A DNA stretch of 64,000 nucleotides from Palsa-1033 sp963735455 (GTDB taxonomy: Bacteria > Chloroflexota > Limnocylindria > Limnocylindrales > CSP1-4), in assembly GCA_963735455.1 (NCBI GenBank), contig CAVTKZ010000003.1, forward strand, positions 62,001-126,000. Reading direction: 5' to 3'. A program made the translations under genes and the position numbers. The notes beneath the pieces were generated by a model. The model was not told the DNA's origin and made no database searches. It saw only the letters and a program-made list of their open reading frames with translations. Shown here in pieces: positions 59,613-64,000 of the stretch. The stretch's first letter is position 1; every line of letters begins with the position of its first letter.

Positions 59613-60145
59613 ATCGAGCTGTCCTTCTCGCGCTTGGCCAGGAAGATCCCGCCGATCACGGCCGCCAGGAGCAGGACACTGACGATCTCGAAGGGCAGCA
59701 CGTACTGGTCGAACAGGACCTGGGCGAGGATGGCCGTGCCGACCCGGATCGGCGCGGCGACCGCGTTCCAGTCCGTGGCCCCGACGGTCAGGGCGATCAG
59801 CACGGCCAGCACGACGGCGGCGATCGCGGCGGGCACGGCCTGGGTCTGGAAGACCAGCCGGGCCGGGGCGGCCTTGGTCTGGGTGAGCATGATCGCGAAC
59901 AGGACCAGGACGCTGATCGCCCCGATGTAGACCAGGACCTGGGCCGCGGCCACCAGCGGCGCCCCGATCAGCACGTACAGGCCGGCCAGGGCCGCGAAGC
60001 TGACCATCATGGCCAGACCGCAGCGGATGATGTCGCGCAGGGTCACGACGAGCAGCGCCGAGCCGATCATGACCACGCTCAGGATGATGAACAGGACGTC
60101 ATCCCAGCCGAGGTTGATGAACGGCACCGCGTCCGGTATCGCCAC
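59609..60145 (-). CDS. nuoJ: NADH-quinone oxidoreductase subunit J
   Basis: 178 residues, five TM helices: VLFIILSVVMIGSALLVVTLRDIIRCGLAMMVSFAALAGLYVLIGAPLVAAAQVLVYIGAISVLVLFAIML contains the pi-bulge region of NuoJ (LVYIGAISVLVLFAIML). GTG 60145 follows GGAG with a short spacer within AGGAGAGAGGAG. nuoH and nuoI, which usually precede it, are not in the window. Confidence 0.95.
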   Translation of the reverse strand: MAIPDAVPFINLGWDDVLFIILSVVMIGSALLVVTLRDIIRCGLAMMVSFAALAGLYVLIGAPLVAAAQVLVYIGAISVLVLFAIMLTQTKAAPARLVFQTQAVPAAIAAVVLAVLIALTVGATDWNAVAAPIRVGTAILAQVLFDQYVLPFEIVSVLLLAAVIGGIFLAKREKDSSI

Positions 60146-60216
60146 GCGACTCCTCTCTCCTAGTGGCTCCGGGCGACCGGATCGGCAGCCCTCCGATCCG
60201 CCCGACCCAGGATCAG

Positions 60217-62856
60217 CTACTTCGTGTGAGCGTGACCCGATCCCGCGCCGGCTCCACCGCCGGCGTGACCATTTCCGTGCCCGTTGGCCAGGCCGCTGCC
60301 GTGGCCGTTGCCGGCCAGCCCGGCTGAGCCCGCCCCGATCTCGGCCACGATCGCCGCGGGCAGGACCGGCAGGAGCCGGCCCGGATCGACGATCCGGCCA
60401 TCGGCCCGGGCCCGATCGAGCCAATCGCGCTCGCGCCGGATGTAGGTCATCTCCGTCTCGCGGTCGACCATCGCCAGGGCCATCAGGTCGATCGTCGGCT
60501 CGACCCGGCTGGCGTGGGCCAGCTCGAAGTCCGCACCGTCGCGCAGGGCGTCGTAGGGGCAGGCATCGACGCAGATCCCGCACAGGATGCAGCGGCTCTC
60601 GTCCACCTCGTACTTCTGGAGGACCCGCGGCTTGGGCATCAGGGCCCCGGTCGGGCAGGTCTCGGCGCAGCGCCCGCAGGAGACACAGGGCGTGTCGTTC
60701 AGGCTCATGTCGAGCGGCGTCGTGACCAGGGTGTCGAAGCCGATCCGCATGAAGTCGTAGCAGGCCGCCCCGACCACCTCGCTGCAGACCTGGGCGCAGC
60801 GGCCGCAGTCGATGCAGCGCGACGGCTCGCGCAGGATGAAGGCGTGGCTGTCGTCCCGGATGTAGTCGTGGTTGATCCCGGTGAAGCGATTCTCCGACAC
60901 GCTTCGATAGCCGGCGCCCTGGCGATAGGCGGGCTCCAGGGTGGGCAGGGTCGTGCCGTACTCGATCCCCAGGCGGCGCAGGTCGCAGAAGCCGATCGCC
61001 TCGCAGGTGCACTGCAGGCAGCGGGTGCTCTCGGCCACCGCCTCGGCCCGGCTGTAGGGGATCTCGTACTCGACGTAGCTCTTGTTGCGCAGCTCGGGGT
61101 CCATCGCCTTGAGCCGGTAGCGGGGCTCCTTGACCTCGCTGGTGAAGGGCACGATCGACAGGAACTCGGGTTGCGGCTCGGCCAGCGTCTGGCGGGTCTT
61201 GAGGGCGCCCAGGTCGAGGCCCTTGACGAAGGCGTCCACGGCGTAGGCGCTGCGCCGGCCCTCGGCGATCGCGGCGACCACGGTCGCTGCGCCGATCCGC
61301 ACGTCGCCCGTCCCGAAGACGCCCGGCCGGCCGGTCTCGAAGGTCACCGCGTCGGCCTTCAGCCGGCGCTGCTTGGTCGCCTCGAGGCCGTCCGAGCCCG
61401 ACCCGAACCAGCTCAGGTCGGGGCCCTGGCCGATCGCCAGCAGGACCCGGTCGCAGTCGATCGTGAACTCGGTGCCCGGGGCCGGCTCGGGCCGCCTGCG
61501 CCCGGAGGCATCCGGCTCGCCGAGCTTGTTGCGGATGAACTCGACCCCGCTAACCTTGCCCTTCTTGTCGACCAGGACCCGGGTCGGGGCGGCCTGGAAG
61601 ATGGCCGTCGCACCCTCCTCGATCGCCTCGTGGACCTCATCCGAGGCGGGCATGTCCTTCATGTCCCGGCGGTAGACCAGGGTCACCTCGGCGGCGCCCT
61701 GGCGGACCGAGGTCCGGGTGCAGTCCATCGAGGTGAAGCCGCCGCCGATCACCACGATCCGCTTGCCGGCGTGGCCGGGATAGGCCAGGCCCAGGGTGGC
61801 GGTCTGGAGGTACTCGAGGCCGTCGAGCACCCCATCGGCGTCCTCGTTGGGGATTCCCAGCTTGTTCGTGTCGTAGCAGCCGATCGCGATCAGGACCGCG
61901 TCGTAGCCCTGGCCCTGGAGGTCGTCCAGGTTGAAATCCCGGCCCAGGCCCTGGTTGCATTCGATCCGGCCGCCCAGCCGGGTGACGCTCTCGTATTCGG
62001 CCTCGAGGACCTCGACCTTGGGCAGCCGGTACTGGGGGATGCCGTAGCGGAGCATCCCGCCCGGCGCCGGGTCGCGCTCGAAGACGGTCACGTCGTGGCC
62101 GGCGATCAGCAGGTAGTAGGCCGCCGACATGCCCGCCGGCCCGGAACCGATCACCGCGATCCGGCGGCCGGTCTTGGGCTGGACCTCGAACGGGACGGGC
62201 GGGTCGATGCCCTCGTTGAGCATCGCCTTGAGGACCTGGTCGCCGGCATAGCGGTGGCTGTCCCGGATCGCGATCGCCTCGTCGACCTCGTCCCGCCGGC
62301 AATGCTCCTCGCAGGGCGCCGGACAGACCCGGCCGAGGACGGACGGGAACGGGATCGTGCGCTTGAAGATCCGGCTCGATTCGCGCCAGTTGCCCTCGGC
62401 GTTCTGCTTGAGGAAGCCCGGGATGTCGATGTGGCTGGGGCACTTGTTCTGGCAGGGCGGCAGGCAGTAGGCGTTGTGATCGCTGAAGATCAGCTCCAGG
62501 TTGGTCGCCCGCAGGCGGCGGACGGCCTCGGTCTGGGTGGCCACCTTCATCCCCGGCTCGGCGGCCCGCGAGCAGGAGATCGGGGGATGCTCCTCGCCCT
62601 CGACCTCGACCACGCACATCCGGCAGGCGCCGAAGCCGGGCAGCTTGGGCTCGTAGCACAGGGTCGGGATCTCGATCCCGTTGTCGCGGCAGACCTCCAG
62701 GATCGTCTGGCCGACGCGGCCCTCGACCAGCCGGCCGTCGACCTCGACCCGGATGACCGGCGTCGACTGCGGCCGCTGGGGCGCCTGGGTCGTGAGCAGC
62801 CGCTCGGACAGGGTCTGCTCGGGCGGCGGGGCGGGGCGCGCGATCAGGTCGGTCAT
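60217..62856 (-). CDS. 2Fe-2S ferredoxin / GltD-type FAD-NAD(P) oxidoreductase / triple 4Fe-4S fusion in the nuo cluster
   Basis: 879 residues from ATG 62856. N terminus: NuoG-type 2Fe-2S domain with C67, C78, C81, C95 (CYEPKLPGFGACRMC). Next HX3CX3CX3C (H127-C139), a GltD-like cluster region (VCPAPCEEHC), then the FAD site RIAVIGSGPAGMSAAYYLLIAGHDVTVFE, NAD(P) site RIVVIGGGFTSMDCTRTSVRQGA and the second FAD signature GRPGVFGTGDVRIG. The C-terminal part has three cysteine clusters (CIDCGRCAQVC, CVSCGRCAETCP, CILCGICVDACP) and a Gly/His-rich tail. It lies where nuoG and nuoI are expected and has no molybdopterin-type NuoG domain. It likely passes electrons between NAD(P)H, ferredoxin and NuoF or complex I. 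Confidence 0.88.
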   Translation of the reverse strand: MTDLIARPAPPPEQTLSERLLTTQAPQRPQSTPVIRVEVDGRLVEGRVGQTILEVCRDNGIEIPTLCYEPKLPGFGACRMCVVEVEGEEHPPISCSRAAEPGMKVATQTEAVRRLRATNLELIFSDHNAYCLPPCQNKCPSHIDIPGFLKQNAEGNWRESSRIFKRTIPFPSVLGRVCPAPCEEHCRRDEVDEAIAIRDSHRYAGDQVLKAMLNEGIDPPVPFEVQPKTGRRIAVIGSGPAGMSAAYYLLIAGHDVTVFERDPAPGGMLRYGIPQYRLPKVEVLEAEYESVTRLGGRIECNQGLGRDFNLDDLQGQGYDAVLIAIGCYDTNKLGIPNEDADGVLDGLEYLQTATLGLAYPGHAGKRIVVIGGGFTSMDCTRTSVRQGAAEVTLVYRRDMKDMPASDEVHEAIEEGATAIFQAAPTRVLVDKKGKVSGVEFIRNKLGEPDASGRRRPEPAPGTEFTIDCDRVLLAIGQGPDLSWFGSGSDGLEATKQRRLKADAVTFETGRPGVFGTGDVRIGAATVVAAIAEGRRSAYAVDAFVKGLDLGALKTRQTLAEPQPEFLSIVPFTSEVKEPRYRLKAMDPELRNKSYVEYEIPYSRAEAVAESTRCLQCTCEAIGFCDLRRLGIEYGTTLPTLEPAYRQGAGYRSVSENRFTGINHDYIRDDSHAFILREPSRCIDCGRCAQVCSEVVGAACYDFMRIGFDTLVTTPLDMSLNDTPCVSCGRCAETCPTGALMPKPRVLQKYEVDESRCILCGICVDACPYDALRDGADFELAHASRVEPTIDLMALAMVDRETEMTYIRRERDWLDRARADGRIVDPGRLLPVLPAAIVAEIGAGSAGLAGNGHGSGLANGHGNGHAGGGAGAGSGHAHTK

Positions 62857-62869
62857 CGGTGCGAGGGCC

Positions 62870-64000
62870 TCAGTGCGCCGCGGCTGGCTCCGCCACGGGC
62901 TGGAGCTTCGCATCCAGCTCGGGTCGGAAGTATCGCATCACGCTGGTTAGCGGAAGTGTCGCCAGCCGTTCGTGGTCGCACAGGCCGCTGGCCACGATGT
63001 CGGCCGACAGGTCGGTCAGCAGGTCGGCGTCGGTCGGCCGGGGCGTGCCGGCGTTGATTCGGACGGCGATCTCCTCCAGCCGCCGGGTGCCGATCCGGCA
63101 GGGGATCGTCTTGCCGCAGGCCTCCGCCGCGCAGAACCGGGTGAGCAGCTCGGCCAGCTCGACGACATCCGCCTGGGGCGCGGTGGCCACGATCGAGCCC
63201 GACCCGACGTGGGCGCCGGCCGCCCGCAGCTCGTCGAACGAGTAGGGCGTATCGAGCAGGTCGCCGGGCAGGATCCCGCCCGATGGCCCGCCGACGAGGA
63301 GCGCTTTCGGTCCCGGGCCGGCGGCGGCCTTCGCGCCGACCAGGCCGAGGATCGCCCGGATCGAGGTCCCGAGGGGCACTTCGGCGACGCCCGCCCCGCC
63401 CGCGCCCCGGACGTGGACCAGGATCGTGCCCGGGGCATCCGGGCTGCCGATCGCCCGGAACGCGGCGGCACCTTCGCGCAGGATCCAGGCGGCCAGGGCC
63501 AGCGTCTGGACGTTCTGGACGACGGTCGGCCGGCCGAACAGGCCGCGCTCGGCGGGATGCGGTGGTCGCTGCTCGGGCTGGCCCCGCTTGCCTTCGAGGG
63601 CCTTCAGCAGCACCGTCTCCTCGCCGAGCATGTAGGCGCCCTGGATGGGCCGCAGCTCGACCTCCAACTGGCGTCCGGTGTCGAGCAGGTCCGAGCCGAT
63701 GAAGCCGGCCTCCTCGGCCGCTCCGAGGGCCGCTTCGAGGCGCCGCATCGCCTCGGTCTCGGTCGCCCGGACGGCGATGATCGCGGTGTCGGCGCCGATC
63801 GCCCAGGCGGCGATCGCCAGGCCTTCGATCACGCTGTACGGGTCGAGCTCGAGGAGCAGCGCGTCGGTGCGCGCCGCCGGATCGGCGCCGTAGCCGTTGG
63901 CCACCACGTAGCGCCGATCGGCCGGCGTGCCCGCAGCGAGCTGCCACTTGTCGGCGGCCAGGAAGCCCGCTCCGCCCCGGCCGCGCAGGCCGGCCGCCCG
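62870..64000 (-). CDS. nuoF: NADH-quinone oxidoreductase subunit F, 5' end cut by window edge
   Basis: The frame is open to the window edge, beginning AGLRGRGGAGFLAADKW (FMN/NADH-binding glycine motif). Further landmarks are YMLGEETVLLKALEGKRGQP, NVQTLALAAWIL, ALLVGGPSGGILP and the 4Fe-4S site CAAEACGKTIPCRIG with a fourth Cys in SGLCDHERLA. It carries FMN and the N3-type cluster and takes hydride from NADH. The GG of the first motif is followed by FLAA rather than FPTG, a small departure. It ends 13 nt before the fusion protein. Confidence 0.95.
   Translation of the reverse strand, partial: RAAGLRGRGGAGFLAADKWQLAAGTPADRRYVVANGYGADPAARTDALLLELDPYSVIEGLAIAAWAIGADTAIIAVRATETEAMRRLEAALGAAEEAGFIGSDLLDTGRQLEVELRPIQGAYMLGEETVLLKALEGKRGQPEQRPPHPAERGLFGRPTVVQNVQTLALAAWILREGAAAFRAIGSPDAPGTILVHVRGAGGAGVAEVPLGTSIRAILGLVGAKAAAGPGPKALLVGGPSGGILPGDLLDTPYSFDELRAAGAHVGSGSIVATAPQADVVELAELLTRFCAAEACGKTIPCRIGTRRLEEIAVRINAGTPRPTDADLLTDLSADIVASGLCDHERLATLPLTSVMRYFRPELDAKLQPVAEPAAAH

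Noticed and set aside
1..64000. CRISPR arrays, tRNA or rRNA genes, insertion-sequence transposases, prophage genes
   Set aside because: I looked for regular 24-40 bp repeats, T-arm GGTTCRANTCC sequences, rRNA segments and transposase or phage motifs; only tmRNA has a T-arm-like sequence.

Overview
This is a GC-rich (roughly 70 percent by eye) bacterial chromosome segment that includes the replication-origin region. Markers are gyrA, secA, prfB, smpB, ssrA, rpmH-rnpA-yidD-yidC-jag, dnaA-dnaN-recF and a nuo cluster. A monoderm or atypical envelope is suggested by an ArsR-headed operon for inositol phospholipids and mannosides, a sortase-like protein, VanW/YoaR and protein O-mannosyltransferases, with no outer-membrane genes. 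I lean towards Chloroflexota (Limnocylindria-like); a deep actinobacterial lineage is the alternative. Neither can be settled without 16S or marker phylogeny.

Layout. 1-6.6 kb: gyrA (5' end cut off), prs, a small membrane protein, secA and a YdcF-like protein, all on the plus strand. 6.6-14.6 kb: a repeat-rich spacer, an SDR39U1-type epimerase, an eight-cysteine mini-protein coupled to prfB (with a CTT-TGA-C programmed frameshift), a GNAT, ftsE-ftsX, a CtpA-like S41 protease, a structured small-transcript candidate and smpB. 14.6-19.1 kb: a palindromic element inside a 19-bp direct repeat, tmRNA, divergent marR/aldo-keto reductase, then a decaying stretch (HIBADH-like, unknown small gene, decarboxylase remnant) around a VOC protein. 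19.1-24.1 kb (minus): vanW, jag, yidC, yidD, rnpA, rpmH. 24.1-29.1 kb (plus): dnaA, oriC with DnaA boxes of TGTGGACAA type, dnaN, recF, dciA-like. 29.2-41.4 kb: a PP2C-like/propeller membrane protein, DUF151, then a likely O-mannosylation cluster (GT2, two GT-C enzymes and a 1,800-residue GT-C/PMT/propeller fusion). 41.4-47.7 kb (minus): arsR-pgsA-ino1-two acyltransferases-PHP-pimA. 48.3-53.9 kb: ECF sigma with a membrane propeller partner, MFS exporter, degenerate sortase, small Pro/Ser-rich protein, otsB. 54.3-64 kb (minus): nuoF, a 2Fe-2S/GltD/ferredoxin fusion, nuoJ, K, L, M, N.

Two genome-wide habits stand out. Many genes have a TANNNT -10 element only 6-8 nt before the start codon, which predicts leaderless mRNAs. 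Four intergenic regions hold 162-199 bp imperfect palindromes whose two arms stay in exact register around one centre; they share architecture but little sequence. Several otherwise intact or essential genes (ftsE, jag, nuoN, a GNAT) carry single-base frameshifts, so small assembly errors are likely in this contig.
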